Below, piece after piece: positions 1 through 9,696 of a stretch of 64,000 nucleotides of DNA. The notes under the pieces were generated by a model that worked only from the letters and a program-made list of their open reading frames with translations, was not told the origin of the DNA and did not search any database. A program made the translations under genes and the position numbers. Positions within the stretch are counted from its first letter, which is position 1. Each line of letters starts with the position of its first letter. The DNA is from JANQOH01 sp965242575 (GTDB lineage Bacteria; Pseudomonadota; Alphaproteobacteria; UBA7887). Location: assembly GCA_965242575.1 (NCBI GenBank), contig OZ251461.1:1736001-1800000 (forward strand), in the 5' to 3' direction.

Positions 1-1773
1 GAAGTACCGCGCGTTGTCCAAGACCACATCGCGGACTCCGTGCGGCTGGCGACCGGGCGGGGCCGGATCGTCGTCGCGAGCGTGGGAAACATCGGCGGCT
101 CGGAGCCGCGGGGTTGGCCGGCCAGGGCGTTCGCGGACGAGGGGATCGCCGGGTTCGCCATCGCGGCCTCGGCCTTGAACGCGGACGGCACGGGCCAAGC
201 GCCTTGGGCCAACCGATGCGGCGCGGTCAAGCAGTATTGCCTGATGGCGCCGGGGACGAACATCTACACGACCCAGAAGATACCCGCGGGCGCCAACCCG
301 GGCGTGCGCGCCTACACGACGACGTCCGGCACGTCTTTGTCCGCCCCCTACATAGCCGGCGCGGCGGCGGTGGTGTGGGCGGCGTTCCCCAACAAGACCG
401 GGAGCCAGGTCGTCGACCGGCTGTTGACCACGGCGCGGCAGGTCGACACGGCGAATTGCGACTACGACTCGACCACCGGCGTGTCCGCAAAATGCGGCCA
501 CGGCGCCCTCGACCTGGGCGCGGCGATGAACCCCGTCGGCTTCACCAGCATGATGCTGCCCGGCTCGGGCGCGGCGCCGGTGCGGGGAACCGCGGTCCGG
601 CTGCCGCCGGGCGCCAGCGCGCTTCCGATCCCGGAGTTGGCGGACGTCATCGTCTATGACGAGCAGGGATTCCCGTTCCTCTACGACCTGAACGCCGCCT
701 TCCTCGCCGGCGAGGACTCGGCCTCGGCGAGCCTTCTGGACGGGTTCCTGGAGCCGGCGCGGCGCGAGTGGACGGTCGCGCCGTTGGGCGTGGATGCGGC
801 GTTCTCCTTCGCCGGGCCGGCCGATCATGGCGTGGGCGCCGGAGCGGCGCGACGCGCGTGGCGGGCGTTCGATCCGGACCCGGGCGCCGCCGGGGAGCCG
901 CTGCGCGACTACCGCTTCTCGCTCCAGCCGCAGGCGGGGCTGACGGTGACGGTGGGGCAAGGCGCGGGCGCGCCCGGCGCGCGGACCGGCTTCGCCGCGT
1001 CCGTCGACCGCGACCTGTTCGCCGACGGGCTGTCGATGCGCCCGTTCGCGGCGTTCTCCGGCGAAGGGCCGGGGGTGGGGGTGGACTGGCGCCTCGACGG
1101 GCGAACGCGGTTGAGTTTCACCGGTCGGGACGGCCAGAGCCGGTTCGGGGCGCCGCGCGCGCGTCTGGTGTCGGTGGGGGTCGACCGCCGCTTCGCCGGC
1201 GGGCTATCGGTCAAACTGGGCGTGGGGACGCTGCGGGAGCGCGGCGCGCGCCTGGGGATGCGGTCGTCGGGCGGGTTCGGGGCGGCTCCGGCTTCGGTGA
1301 CGAACTTCGTCGACCTGGGCGTTGAGAAGCCGCTTTCGGGCAAGGCGACGGCGTTCGGGAGTTACAGTTTCGGGTCGACGGGGGCGCGCCCCGGCGCTCC
1401 GGGTTCTCTGGTCCGACACTGGGGCGCGTTGCGTTCGGACTCTCTGGCGGTCGGCGTCTCCGCGGCGGGCGTATTCGCTCCGGGGGACCGGCTGACGGCG
1501 ACGGCGTCTGCGCCGTTCCGCCCGCGCGGCCGTGTGGCGATGGTTCTGGCCCCGGCGCGGGAGGTTGCGGACGGCGAGGTGGCGTTCGCGGCGCGGGCGG
1601 TCTCGCTCGCGTCGGCCGGTCGGGAGGTGCGGACGCAGCTCGTCTATGACGCGTGGAGCGGCGACCGCGCGTCGGCGGTGCTGGGCGGCTACGCCCGCTT
1701 CGGGGCGGACGCCGGCGCGCCGGAGGGCGGCCCGGACTGGGGAATCGCCGCGAAGATGCGGCTCGGGTTCTGA
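1..1773 (+). CDS. Subtilisin-like (S8) serine protease autotransporter, 5'-partial
   Basis: The reading frame is open from base 1, so the gene begins outside the window; the first in-frame start codon seen (GTG at 40) lies inside the protease domain and is probably not the true start. The visible part has the S8 catalytic serine box GTSLSAP about 100 residues after that GTG, so the Asp and His of the triad lie upstream. After the protease domain come about 400 residues rich in alternating polar and hydrophobic stretches and in Gly and Arg. The protein ends in a terminal Phe, as outer-membrane beta-barrels do. I infer a type V secreted protease. A second, broken gene of this family lies at 11568-12692 and 15692-16234. 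Confidence 0.8.
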   Translation, partial: EVPRVVQDHIADSVRLATGRGRIVVASVGNIGGSEPRGWPARAFADEGIAGFAIAASALNADGTGQAPWANRCGAVKQYCLMAPGTNIYTTQKIPAGANPGVRAYTTTSGTSLSAPYIAGAAAVVWAAFPNKTGSQVVDRLLTTARQVDTANCDYDSTTGVSAKCGHGALDLGAAMNPVGFTSMMLPGSGAAPVRGTAVRLPPGASALPIPELADVIVYDEQGFPFLYDLNAAFLAGEDSASASLLDGFLEPARREWTVAPLGVDAAFSFAGPADHGVGAGAARRAWRAFDPDPGAAGEPLRDYRFSLQPQAGLTVTVGQGAGAPGARTGFAASVDRDLFADGLSMRPFAAFSGEGPGVGVDWRLDGRTRLSFTGRDGQSRFGAPRARLVSVGVDRRFAGGLSVKLGVGTLRERGARLGMRSSGGFGAAPASVTNFVDLGVEKPLSGKATAFGSYSFGSTGARPGAPGSLVRHWGALRSDSLAVGVSAAGVFAPGDRLTATASAPFRPRGRVAMVLAPAREVADGEVAFAARAVSLASAGREVRTQLVYDAWSGDRASAVLGGYARFGADAGAPEGGPDWGIAAKMRLGF

Positions 1774-1844
1774 CGCCGCGTTGCGCCCGGCGGCGCGGCG
1801 CCGCATGATCGCCCCGCGCCCGAAGGCGGGCGGGGAGGGGACTC

Positions 1845-2624
1845 ATGGCGAACGGCACGGCCTTCGACGGGAAACGCTGGACGCGGCTGGGCATTCTCGC
1901 CCTCGCGGTCGGCGCGGCGGCGCTCGCCGCCCTGGGGGCGGCGGCCTGGGGCTACCGGAACGACCGCTGGGACGTCGGTTTCGCGCTGCTGACGATCAGC
2001 CAATACGCGGCCTGGGCGGGCGCCGGCGCGGTGGTCGCCGGGCTGCTCGGCCTGGGCGCATCGCTGCCCGGCGGCGCGCGGCGCGGCGCCGTCGTCTCGC
2101 TGCTCGGAATCGTCCTCGGCGGCGCGGCGGCCGGCGTCATCGGCCAGCAATACTACACCGTGCGGACCAACCCGTTCATCCACGACATCTCCACCGACCT
2201 CGCCGACCCGCCGGCGTTCCGGGCGCTGCTGGCGCTGCGCGAGGCGGAGGGCGCGAGCAACCCGCCGGAGCATCCCGGCGAGGCGGCGGCGCTGCAACAG
2301 CGCGCGGGCTACCCCGACATCGCGCCGCTCGCCGTCGCCGCGCCGCCGGCGCGGACGCTGGAATACGCGCGCGGGATCGCCGAGGCCGAAGGTTGGGAGA
2401 TCGCCGCGGTGGACGCGGAGGCGCTGCGCCTGGAGGCCGTCGCGACCAGCCGCTTCTACCGCTTCAAGGACGACATCGCGGTTCGGATCGCGCCGCGCGG
2501 CGACGGCGCGCTGGTGGACATGCGGAGCAAGAGCCGCGTGGGGCGCTCCGACGTGGGAGTCAACGCGGCGCGCATCCGCGCCTTCCTCGCCGAGCTCGGC
2601 GCGCTGGCGGGGCCGGCGGAATAG
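1845..2624 (+). CDS. DUF1499 family membrane protein
   Basis: 259 residues. The first ~115 residues contain three hydrophobic segments (roughly residues 15-38, 46-72 and 83-105) that should span the inner membrane. The rest is a soluble domain matching DUF1499: a Pro-rich entry, an aromatic and basic block near residue 200 (SRFYRFKDDIAVRI) and a conserved-looking end with VDMRSKSR and DVGVNAARI. DUF1499 proteins have no established biochemical role. An ATG start is preceded by GGGGAGGGGA, a good ribosome site. The gene ends directly against the convergent aminopeptidase gene, with no spacer. Confidence 0.8.
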   Translation: MANGTAFDGKRWTRLGILALAVGAAALAALGAAAWGYRNDRWDVGFALLTISQYAAWAGAGAVVAGLLGLGASLPGGARRGAVVSLLGIVLGGAAAGVIGQQYYTVRTNPFIHDISTDLADPPAFRALLALREAEGASNPPEHPGEAAALQQRAGYPDIAPLAVAAPPARTLEYARGIAEAEGWEIAAVDAEALRLEAVATSRFYRFKDDIAVRIAPRGDGALVDMRSKSRVGRSDVGVNAARIRAFLAELGALAGPAE

Positions 2625-4634
2625 TCACGCCGGGCCGAGCGGCGCGCAGGCGGCCTCGAGCCAGGCGGCGGTCTCCGCATCGACCAGCGGCGCGAGCGCC
2701 GCGCGCACCCGCGCATGGTAGGAATCGAGCCAGCCGCGCTCGGCGGCGTCGAGCAGCGCCGGATCCGCAAGCCGGCGGTCGATCGGCGCCAGGGTGAGGG
2801 TCTCGAAGGCGAGGAAACCGCCCTCGGCGCCGGGGAGGCCGTCCGCCGTCGCGACGGCGACCAGGTTCTCGACGCGAACGCCCCACGCGCCGGCCTTGTA
2901 GTACCCCGGTTCGTTGGAGACGATCATCCCCGGCTCCAGCGGCGTCCCCGCCGCCGTCCGCGAAATGCCCTGCGGCCCCTCGTGGACGCCGAGATAGCTG
3001 CCGACCCCGTGCCCGGTGCCGTGGCGGTAGTCGAGGCCGGCGCGCCACAGCGCGGCGCGGGCGAGGGAGTCGAGCTGCGCGCCCGTCGTCCCGGCCGGGA
3101 ACACCGCCCGCGCGATGGCGATGTGCCCCTTGAGGACGCGGGTGAAGCGGTCGCGCATCTCCGCCGTCGGCGCGCCGATGGCGACGGTGCGCGTCACGTC
3201 GGTGGTGCCGTCGAGGTATTGCGCGCCGGAATCGACGAGGTAGAGCGACCCCGGCTCCAGCGTCCGGTCGGTGTCCGGCCCGACGCGGTAATGGACGATG
3301 GCGCCGTTGGGGCCGGCGCCGGAGATGGTGGGGAAGCTCAAGCTGCGGAAATTGGCGTTCTCGCGGCGCCGCGCCTCGAGGTAATCGGCGGCGGCGATCT
3401 CGGTGAGCGCGCCGGCGGGGGCCTCGCGGTCGAGCCAGCACAGGAAACGCGCCAGCGCCGCGCCGTCGCGCAGATGCGCCGCGCGGGCGCCGGCGAGCTC
3501 GGTCGCGTTCTTGATCGCCTTGGCGCGCTGGCAGGGGTCGGCCCGGGCGACGATCTCCGCCGCGCCCGCCTCGACGGCCCGATGCGTCCATTCGGAGGCG
3601 CGGGCGGGGTCCACCGCCACCCGCCCCTCCAGCGCGCGCAGCGCGGATTCGAAGGCGCCCGGCGCGCGCGCGCGCACGCCTTTGCCCAGATGCGCGACGA
3701 GGCCGGGGGCGAACTTGCGCCAATCGACGAACAGGTCGACCGTGGCGTCGGCGTGAAGGATGGCGAAGGCGAGCGGCAGCGGCGTGTACGCCACGTCGCC
3801 GCCGCGGACGTTGAGCAGCCAGGCGATGGAATCGGGAGCGGTGAGGATGGCGGCGGCGAGGCGCTCGCGCGCCAGCAGGTCGGCCAGTTCCGCGCGCTTA
3901 TCGGCGGCGGCGCGCCCGGCGAAGCGCTCCGCGTGCGGGACCGCTGGCGCGATGGGCGGCGGCGGGCGGTCCGCCCACACCGCGTCGAGCGGGTTGCCGG
4001 CGACCGCCTCCAGCGCCGCGCCGGCGCGTACGCAGGCGGCGGCGAGCGCCTCGCGCTGGCGCCGGGTGTGCAGGCGGGAGTCGTAGCCGAGCCGCGCGCC
4101 GGCGCCGAGGGTTTCGGCGATCCACGATTCGACCGGCGTGTCGGCGACGGGGATCGTCTCGAAGCCGTCGGCGGCCTCGTTTTCGGCCTGGAGGGTGTAG
4201 CGCCCGTCGACGAACAGCGCCGCGCGGTCGCGCAGCGCGACGGCGGTTCCGGCCGAGCCGGTGAAGCCGCTGACCCAGGCGAGGCGGTCGGCGCAGCGCG
4301 GGACGTATTCGCCCTGGTGTTCGTCGGCGCGCGGGACGACGAAGCCGTCGAGGCCGCGCCGCGCGAGTTCGGCGCGCAGCAGGGCGAGCGGCGGCTCCGC
4401 GCGCGGCGCCGCCGCCCCGGCCGCCGTTCGCGCGGATTCGAGCGCGCTTCGCAGGCCGGCGCGCAGCTCCGGGCCGGCGGACGGCGCGACGAGCGCCATC
4501 CAGGCGTCGGGGTCGTGGCCGGCGGGCGCCGCGGCGACGCCGCGCAGGAAGGCGTCGAGCGCCGCCGGCGCGGTGGGCTCGCCGGCCGCGGCGAGTTGCG
4601 CCGCGAGGCGGGCGGTCTGGGGGGATGCGGTCAT
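2625..4634 (-). CDS. pepP: Xaa-Pro aminopeptidase (M24B, aminopeptidase P family)
   Basis: 669 residues, the long three-domain form. The C-terminal half has the pita-bread metallopeptidase motifs: LVDSGAQYLDGTTDVTRT supplies two Asp ligands, HGTGHGVGSYLGVHEGP supplies the His ligand, and NEPGYY plus a following Glu complete the two-metal site. The first ~320 residues are two creatinase-like N-terminal domains. The enzyme releases an N-terminal residue preceding proline, normally in the cytoplasm. ATG start at 4634, followed by an N-terminal extension of about 65 residues ahead of the usual family start; some of this may not be translated. It is divergent from pyrD, with 83 bases between the two starts. 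Confidence 0.93.
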   Translation of the reverse strand: MTASPQTARLAAQLAAAGEPTAPAALDAFLRGVAAAPAGHDPDAWMALVAPSAGPELRAGLRSALESARTAAGAAAPRAEPPLALLRAELARRGLDGFVVPRADEHQGEYVPRCADRLAWVSGFTGSAGTAVALRDRAALFVDGRYTLQAENEAADGFETIPVADTPVESWIAETLGAGARLGYDSRLHTRRQREALAAACVRAGAALEAVAGNPLDAVWADRPPPPIAPAVPHAERFAGRAAADKRAELADLLARERLAAAILTAPDSIAWLLNVRGGDVAYTPLPLAFAILHADATVDLFVDWRKFAPGLVAHLGKGVRARAPGAFESALRALEGRVAVDPARASEWTHRAVEAGAAEIVARADPCQRAKAIKNATELAGARAAHLRDGAALARFLCWLDREAPAGALTEIAAADYLEARRRENANFRSLSFPTISGAGPNGAIVHYRVGPDTDRTLEPGSLYLVDSGAQYLDGTTDVTRTVAIGAPTAEMRDRFTRVLKGHIAIARAVFPAGTTGAQLDSLARAALWRAGLDYRHGTGHGVGSYLGVHEGPQGISRTAAGTPLEPGMIVSNEPGYYKAGAWGVRVENLVAVATADGLPGAEGGFLAFETLTLAPIDRRLADPALLDAAERGWLDSYHARVRAALAPLVDAETAAWLEAACAPLGPA

Positions 4635-4717
4635 GGGCGCTCCTCGGACGCGGCGCGGCGGAGTATAGCGGAGGAAGCGGGCGCGAACCCGTTCGCGCGG
4701 ATCCTTCGGGGGGCGCC

Positions 4718-5824
4718 ATGAGACTCCTCGACCGCATCGGGCTGGCGGCGTTGAACCGGCTGCCGCCGGAGACGGCGCACCGCGCCGGGCTCGCGCTGCT
4801 GCGCCGGGGCGCCGGGGCGCCGCCCGCGTTCGCGGACGACCCGGCGCTCGGAGTCCGCCTGTGGGGGCTGGACTTCGCCAATCCGGTGGGGATCGCCGCC
4901 GGCCTCGACAAGGACGGCGCGGCGTTCGACGCGCTGCTGGCGGCGGGGGCGGGGTTCGTCGAAGTCGGGACGGTCACGCCCCTGCCGCAGCCCGGCGCGC
5001 CGCCGCCGCGCCTGTTCCGCCTGCGCGCCGACGCGGCGCTCATCAACCGGCTGGGGTTCAACGGCGCGGGAATGGCGGCAATGGCGGCGCGGCTCGCCGG
5101 GCGCGACCGCGGCCGGGGAGTCGTCGGCGTCAATATCGGCGCCAACCGCGACAGCCGCGACCCGATGGGCGATTACGCCGCGGCGTTCGACAGGCTCGCG
5201 CCGCTGGCGGATTACGTCGCGGTCAACGTGTCGTCGCCGAACACGCCGGGGCTGCGCGGCCTCCAGGCGCCCGGCCGCCTCGTCCGGCTCGTCGACGCGC
5301 TGCGCGCCCGCCGCGCCGCCGCCGGCCTCGATTGTCCGGTGCTCGTCAAGGTGTCGCCGGACCTCGATGCGGAGTCGGTTCGCGGCCTCGCGCGCGCGGC
5401 GCTGGAGGACGGATTCGACGGGCTGATCGTGTCCAACACCACGACCGCCCGTCCGCCGGGCTTGCGCGGGCGCCATCGCGGCGAACGCGGGGGCCTGAGC
5501 GGCCGCCCGCTGTTCGCGCCCTCCACCGCGCTGCTGGGCGAGCTGCATCGCCTGACCGCGGGGCGGGTCCCGCTGGTCGGGGTGGGCGGCGTGGCCAGCG
5601 CCGGCGACGCCTGGGCCAAGATCCGCGCCGGCGCGAGCCTGGTCCAGCTCTACACGGCGCTGGCCTATCGCGGCCTGGGCCTCGTCGCGGAGATCCGCCG
5701 CGGCCTCGCGGCGCGGCTGGCGGCGGACGGCTTCGCGACCGCCGCCGAGGCGGCGGAATCGGTGGAAATCGAAAGCGCGCGAAAGCCCGGCCGCGCTATG
5801 GCCAGACGCGCCCCGATCCGGTAA
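4718..5824 (+). CDS. pyrD: Dihydroorotate dehydrogenase (quinone), class 2
   Basis: 368 residues. Oxidises dihydroorotate to orotate in pyrimidine synthesis and passes electrons to quinone. The N-terminal amphipathic region (MRLLDRIGLAALNRLPPETA) is the membrane-associating segment that marks class 2 enzymes. The core has the FMN-binding barrel with NPVGIAAGLDKDG, the catalytic serine in NVSSPNTPG, and GVGGVASAGDAWAKIRAGA near the phosphate site. ATG at 4718 was chosen over an upstream in-frame GTG at 4625 because it matches the family N terminus. A HAD phosphatase gene follows 73 bases downstream. Confidence 0.95.
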   Translation: MRLLDRIGLAALNRLPPETAHRAGLALLRRGAGAPPAFADDPALGVRLWGLDFANPVGIAAGLDKDGAAFDALLAAGAGFVEVGTVTPLPQPGAPPPRLFRLRADAALINRLGFNGAGMAAMAARLAGRDRGRGVVGVNIGANRDSRDPMGDYAAAFDRLAPLADYVAVNVSSPNTPGLRGLQAPGRLVRLVDALRARRAAAGLDCPVLVKVSPDLDAESVRGLARAALEDGFDGLIVSNTTTARPPGLRGRHRGERGGLSGRPLFAPSTALLGELHRLTAGRVPLVGVGGVASAGDAWAKIRAGASLVQLYTALAYRGLGLVAEIRRGLAARLAADGFATAAEAAESVEIESARKPGRAMARRAPIR

Positions 5825-5897
5825 ACGGAGCCGAGATTCGGCGGGCGGGAGGGCGGCGACGCCCGGCGCGGCCGCCCCCGCCCGCCCCGGCCCCGCG

Positions 5898-6758
5898 ATG
5901 CCCATAGCCCTCTACCCGCGCCTGTCGGCGCTCGCCGACCGTTTCGACTCGCTGGTCCTCGACGTGTGGGGGGTGGTGATGGACGGGACTGCGCCCTATC
6001 CCGGCGCCGCCGAATGCCTCGCCGCGCTCGCCGGCGCGGGCAAGACGGTCCTGCTGCTCTCCAACGCGCCCCGGCGGGCGGAGCGGGTGGCGGAGCGGCT
6101 GGCGGATATGGGCGTCGCGCCGGGCCTTTACGCCGGAATCGTGTCGTCGGGGGAGGCGAGCCGGGCGGCCATCGCCGAGGGCCGCGTCGCCGGGCTGGGG
6201 CGCGCCTGTTACCACTTGGGGCCGGAGCGCGACGCGGGATTGCTCGACGGCCTCGACTTCGCGCCCGCGCCGCTGGAGCGCGCGGACTTCGTGCTCGCCA
6301 CCGGCCTCGACCGCGACGACGACACGGTGGCGGCGCACCGGGCGGAGCTCGACGCCGCGCTCGCCCGGCGGCTGCCGATGGTGTGCGCCAACCCCGACCG
6401 CGAGGTGGTGCGCCGCGACGGCCGCCGCGCCCTGTGCGCCGGCGCGCTGGCGGACGCCTACGAAAAGGCCGGCGGGGTGACGCACCGGTTCGGCAAGCCC
6501 TACCGGGCGGTTTACGACGCCTGCCGCGCGGCGCTCGGCGGGCGCGCCGGCCGCGTCTTCGCCGTCGGCGACAACCCGGAGACCGACATCGCCGGCGCGA
6601 GGGGGGCGGGGCTGCCGGCGGTGCTGGTGCAGGGCGGCGTGCTCGCCGAGGCGCTGGGCATCCACTGGGGCGGCTCCGCCGCGCCGGACGCGCTGGAGCG
6701 CCTGTGCCGCCGCCGCGGCGGGATCCCCGACATGGCGATCCCGGCGCTGGTCTGGTAA
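5898..6758 (+). CDS. HAD-superfamily class IIA hydrolase (TIGR01459-type)
   Basis: 286 residues. A cytosolic phosphatase of the HAD class IIA group. Motif I appears as LVLDVWGVVMDG near residue 20; the Asp-x-Trp-Gly variant is typical of the alphaproteobacterial TIGR01459 subfamily. Motif II is LLLSNAPRR, the motif III lysine lies in GKPYRAVYD, and motif IV is AVGDNPETDIAGA. The substrate is not known for this subfamily. The ATG at 5898 follows a strongly GC-rich inverted repeat (5841-5884) that separates it from pyrD. Confidence 0.85.
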   Translation: MPIALYPRLSALADRFDSLVLDVWGVVMDGTAPYPGAAECLAALAGAGKTVLLLSNAPRRAERVAERLADMGVAPGLYAGIVSSGEASRAAIAEGRVAGLGRACYHLGPERDAGLLDGLDFAPAPLERADFVLATGLDRDDDTVAAHRAELDAALARRLPMVCANPDREVVRRDGRRALCAGALADAYEKAGGVTHRFGKPYRAVYDACRAALGGRAGRVFAVGDNPETDIAGARGAGLPAVLVQGGVLAEALGIHWGGSAAPDALERLCRRRGGIPDMAIPALVW

Positions 6759-6796
6759 ACGGAGCGCGAACCCTCCGCCCGCCCCATCGCCCGCCC

Positions 6797-9694
6797 ATGC
6801 CGCGCACCAGCGAAGTCGCGTTCAACGCCCGTTTCGCCGAAGTCCTGCGCGGCAAGCATCCGCTGTGGCGGGAGCATCTGGGCGTCGAGCGGACCGGCGT
6901 CTTCCCCGACGCGCCCCGGCTGCGGCCGGACGTTCTCGTCCTCGCCCCCGACACGCAGCCGGTGGCGATCGAGACCGAATGGGCGCCCGCGCAGACCGTC
7001 GAGGCCGACGCCACGGCGCGGCTCGGCAAGCGGCCCGCGGGATCCGAGGACGCCATCGAACAGGCGGTCGCGGTCCGCGTCCCGGACTCGCTGCGCCGCG
7101 GCCAGGCGGACCTCGCCGAACGCATCGCCGCGACGGAGTTCGACTATTGCGTGTTCTCCGGCGATCCCGGGTCGCCGGAGCGCTGGCCTGCGGCGGGGTG
7201 GCTCGCCGGCGGGGTGGACGACATCGCCCGGTGCGTCGAGCACGCAATGGTGTCGCAACGCCGCATCGTCGAGAGCATGTCGATACTCGAGGACGGCGTG
7301 CGCGTCGCCGCCCGCGCGGTCCGCGACGCGACCGAACGCGGCTTTCCCGACGTCGAGCGCAACTTCGGGCGCATTCTCAACCAGCGCGCGGGGGAGCAGA
7401 CGACCCGCATGGCGATGACCGTTCTGGTCAACGCGCTGACCTTCCATATCGCCATCTCGGGCGCGCACGCGATTCCGTCTTTCTCGGAGCTCCGGAGCCA
7501 TCCCGTGGATTCGTTCCAGTGGGGCATTCTCCAAGCGTGGCGGCGCATTCTCGTGGAGATCAACTACTGGCCGATCTTCGAGGTGGCGCGGGAGATTCTC
7601 GCGCAGCTGCGGGCCCGCACCGCCATACGCGCCCTTCCCGCGCTCGCCGGCGCGGCGGAGCGGCTGGCGCATATCGGCGTGACCACGCGCCACGACCTTT
7701 CGGGGCGGATGTTCCAGAGCCTGTTCGTCGATCGGAAGTTTCTCGCAACCTTCTACACCCTGCCCAACAGCGCCGCCCTGCTCGCGGAACTGGCGGTCGC
7801 CCGCATGGATGCGGACTGGAGCAACCTCGACGAATACCCGGAGCGCGTCATGGCCGACCTGTCCTGCGGCACGGGGACGCTGCTGTCGGCCGCCTACCAC
7901 GCGGTGCTCGCGCGCTACCGCCACGCCGGCGGCGACGACCGCGCGGTCCACCGGCGGATGATCGAGCGCGCCATCGTCGCCGCCGACATCATGCCGGCGG
8001 CGGCGCATCTGTGCGCCGCGCAGCTGTCGGGCGTCCATCCCGCCGAAATATTCGACAACACGCGGGTCTATACGATGCCCTACGGGGTCGGGGCCGGGTC
8101 GGAGCGCGACCGGGGCGTCGCCATCGGCTCGCTCGACCTCATCGCAGCGGGGCAAACCCGTTCGCTGTTCGCCACCGGGCAGCGGCGGGCGACCGGCGCG
8201 CAAGGCGACGAGGATGTGAGCGACGTGGAGCTGCCGCGCGAGTCGGTGGACCTGGTCATCATGAACCCGCCGTTCACCCGCCCGACCAACCATGAGACGG
8301 CGACTGTCCCGGTCCCGTCCTTCGCCGGCTTCCAGACGACGGACGACGAGCAGCGGGCGATGTCCGACCGCCTCGCCGACATGCGCCGGGGGTTGGATCG
8401 CCCGGCCGGCCACGGCAACGCCGGCCTGGCGTCGAATTTCATCGATCTGGCGCACGTCAAGGCGAAGCCGGGCGGCGTCGTGGCGTTCGTCCTCCCCATC
8501 GCCGCGATACAGGGAGGGTCCTGGAGCGCGGCGAGGAAGCTGCTCGCCGAGCGTTACGAAGACATAGCGGTGGTCGCTATCGCCGCGTCGGGAAGTCTCG
8601 ACCGCGCCTTTTCGGCCGACACCGGCATGGCGGAGGCGCTCATCGTCGCGACGAAACGGCGCGGCGAAAACGGCGCGCCCGGTCCGGCGCTGTTCGTGAA
8701 CCTCCACCGCCGCCCGGCCTCCCTGCTCGAAGCCGCGGAGACCGCCCGGCTCGCGACGCGATTGCCGAAGGCGCCCGCGACAGGCCGCATCGGCGCCGGG
8801 GGCCAGCTGCTCGGAACCTACATCCGCGCGCCGTTGGCCGAGGGAGGATGCGCGGCGCTCCGCGAATCTGCGCTCGCCGACGCCATGATGGCGCTGCGGC
8901 GTGGCGAACTGCGCATGCCCCGGCGCGCGCGGCGCGACGCCATGCCGATGGTCCCTCTCGGAGAGCTCGGCGAACGCGGGCAATATCATCTCGATATCGG
9001 GACGGCGAAGGAGGAGAAGCCGCCGTTCCGCGGCCCGTTCCGGTTCGTCCCCATTCACGGCGTTCCCGGCTATCCGGTTCTCCGGGCGCACGACGCGGAT
9101 CGCGAACGCAAGTTGGTCGTCGATCCCGACAGCGAGAGCCAGGTTCGTCCGGGTTGCGAGGAGCGCGCCGTTGCGATCTGGCGGACGGCGACGCGGTTAC
9201 ATTTTACCCTCGACTTCCGGCTCAACTCACAGAGCCTCGCCGCCTGCCTCACCCCGGAGCCCGCGCTTGGCGGCGGCGCCTGGCCGAACTTCCGGCTCCA
9301 CGACACGGGCTTGGAGGAGTGCCTGGCGCTGTGGGCCAACGGCACGCTGGGACTGATGGCGTTCTGGTGGGCGGGGTCGCGCCAACAACCGGGCCGGGCG
9401 CGGCTGACGATCACCGGATTGCCCGAACTCATGGCGCTGGACGTCCGCGCGCTCCCGCGCGAGAAACTCGGTCGCGCGCGGGCGATCTTCCGGCGGTTCC
9501 AGGGCCGGCCGCTGCTTCCGGCCAACGAAGCCTGGCGCGACCGCGCCCGCCAGGCGCTGGACCGCGCGCTGCTCGTCGAACTCCTCGACCTGCCAGAGGA
9601 CGTCCTGGAGCCGCTCGACAATCTGCGCCGCCAGTGGTGCGCCGAACCCTCCGTTCACGGCGGAAAGCCCACCGCCCCGCCCGAAGGGGCGTGA
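6797..9694 (+). CDS. Adenine-specific (N6) DNA methylase with nuclease-like N terminus
   Basis: 965 residues. The central region has an S-adenosylmethionine motif (MADLSCGTGTLLSAAY, about residues 352-367) and the catalytic motif NPPFTRP, the signature of N6-adenine or N4-cytosine methylases. The first ~60 residues contain RPDVLVLAPD followed by VAIETEW, which resembles a PD-(D/E)xK nuclease core with Glu in place of Lys; this assignment is weak. The C-terminal third could be a target-recognition region. A single-chain restriction-modification enzyme or defence methylase is the best guess. It is not a clear PglX or HsdM. ATG at 6797 was chosen because the same start is repeated at 9697 in a truncated second copy. 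Confidence 0.75.
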   Translation: MPRTSEVAFNARFAEVLRGKHPLWREHLGVERTGVFPDAPRLRPDVLVLAPDTQPVAIETEWAPAQTVEADATARLGKRPAGSEDAIEQAVAVRVPDSLRRGQADLAERIAATEFDYCVFSGDPGSPERWPAAGWLAGGVDDIARCVEHAMVSQRRIVESMSILEDGVRVAARAVRDATERGFPDVERNFGRILNQRAGEQTTRMAMTVLVNALTFHIAISGAHAIPSFSELRSHPVDSFQWGILQAWRRILVEINYWPIFEVAREILAQLRARTAIRALPALAGAAERLAHIGVTTRHDLSGRMFQSLFVDRKFLATFYTLPNSAALLAELAVARMDADWSNLDEYPERVMADLSCGTGTLLSAAYHAVLARYRHAGGDDRAVHRRMIERAIVAADIMPAAAHLCAAQLSGVHPAEIFDNTRVYTMPYGVGAGSERDRGVAIGSLDLIAAGQTRSLFATGQRRATGAQGDEDVSDVELPRESVDLVIMNPPFTRPTNHETATVPVPSFAGFQTTDDEQRAMSDRLADMRRGLDRPAGHGNAGLASNFIDLAHVKAKPGGVVAFVLPIAAIQGGSWSAARKLLAERYEDIAVVAIAASGSLDRAFSADTGMAEALIVATKRRGENGAPGPALFVNLHRRPASLLEAAETARLATRLPKAPATGRIGAGGQLLGTYIRAPLAEGGCAALRESALADAMMALRRGELRMPRRARRDAMPMVPLGELGERGQYHLDIGTAKEEKPPFRGPFRFVPIHGVPGYPVLRAHDADRERKLVVDPDSESQVRPGCEERAVAIWRTATRLHFTLDFRLNSQSLAACLTPEPALGGGAWPNFRLHDTGLEECLALWANGTLGLMAFWWAGSRQQPGRARLTITGLPELMALDVRALPREKLGRARAIFRRFQGRPLLPANEAWRDRARQALDRALLVELLDLPEDVLEPLDNLRRQWCAEPSVHGGKPTAPPEGA

Positions 9695-9696
9695 CG

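Noticed and set aside
5841..5884. GC-rich inverted repeat between pyrD and the HAD gene as a terminator
   Set aside because: The stem can form but there is no T tract, and in DNA this GC-rich such stems are expected by chance.
5822..6767. GTAAACGGAGC repeated after the pyrD and HAD genes
   Set aside because: A shared run of about 11 bases next to two stop codons; too short and without symmetry to support a function.
6797..9694. BREX PglX or type I HsdM assignment
   Set aside because: No neighbouring brx or hsdS genes, and the N-terminal region and length do not fit either family clearly.
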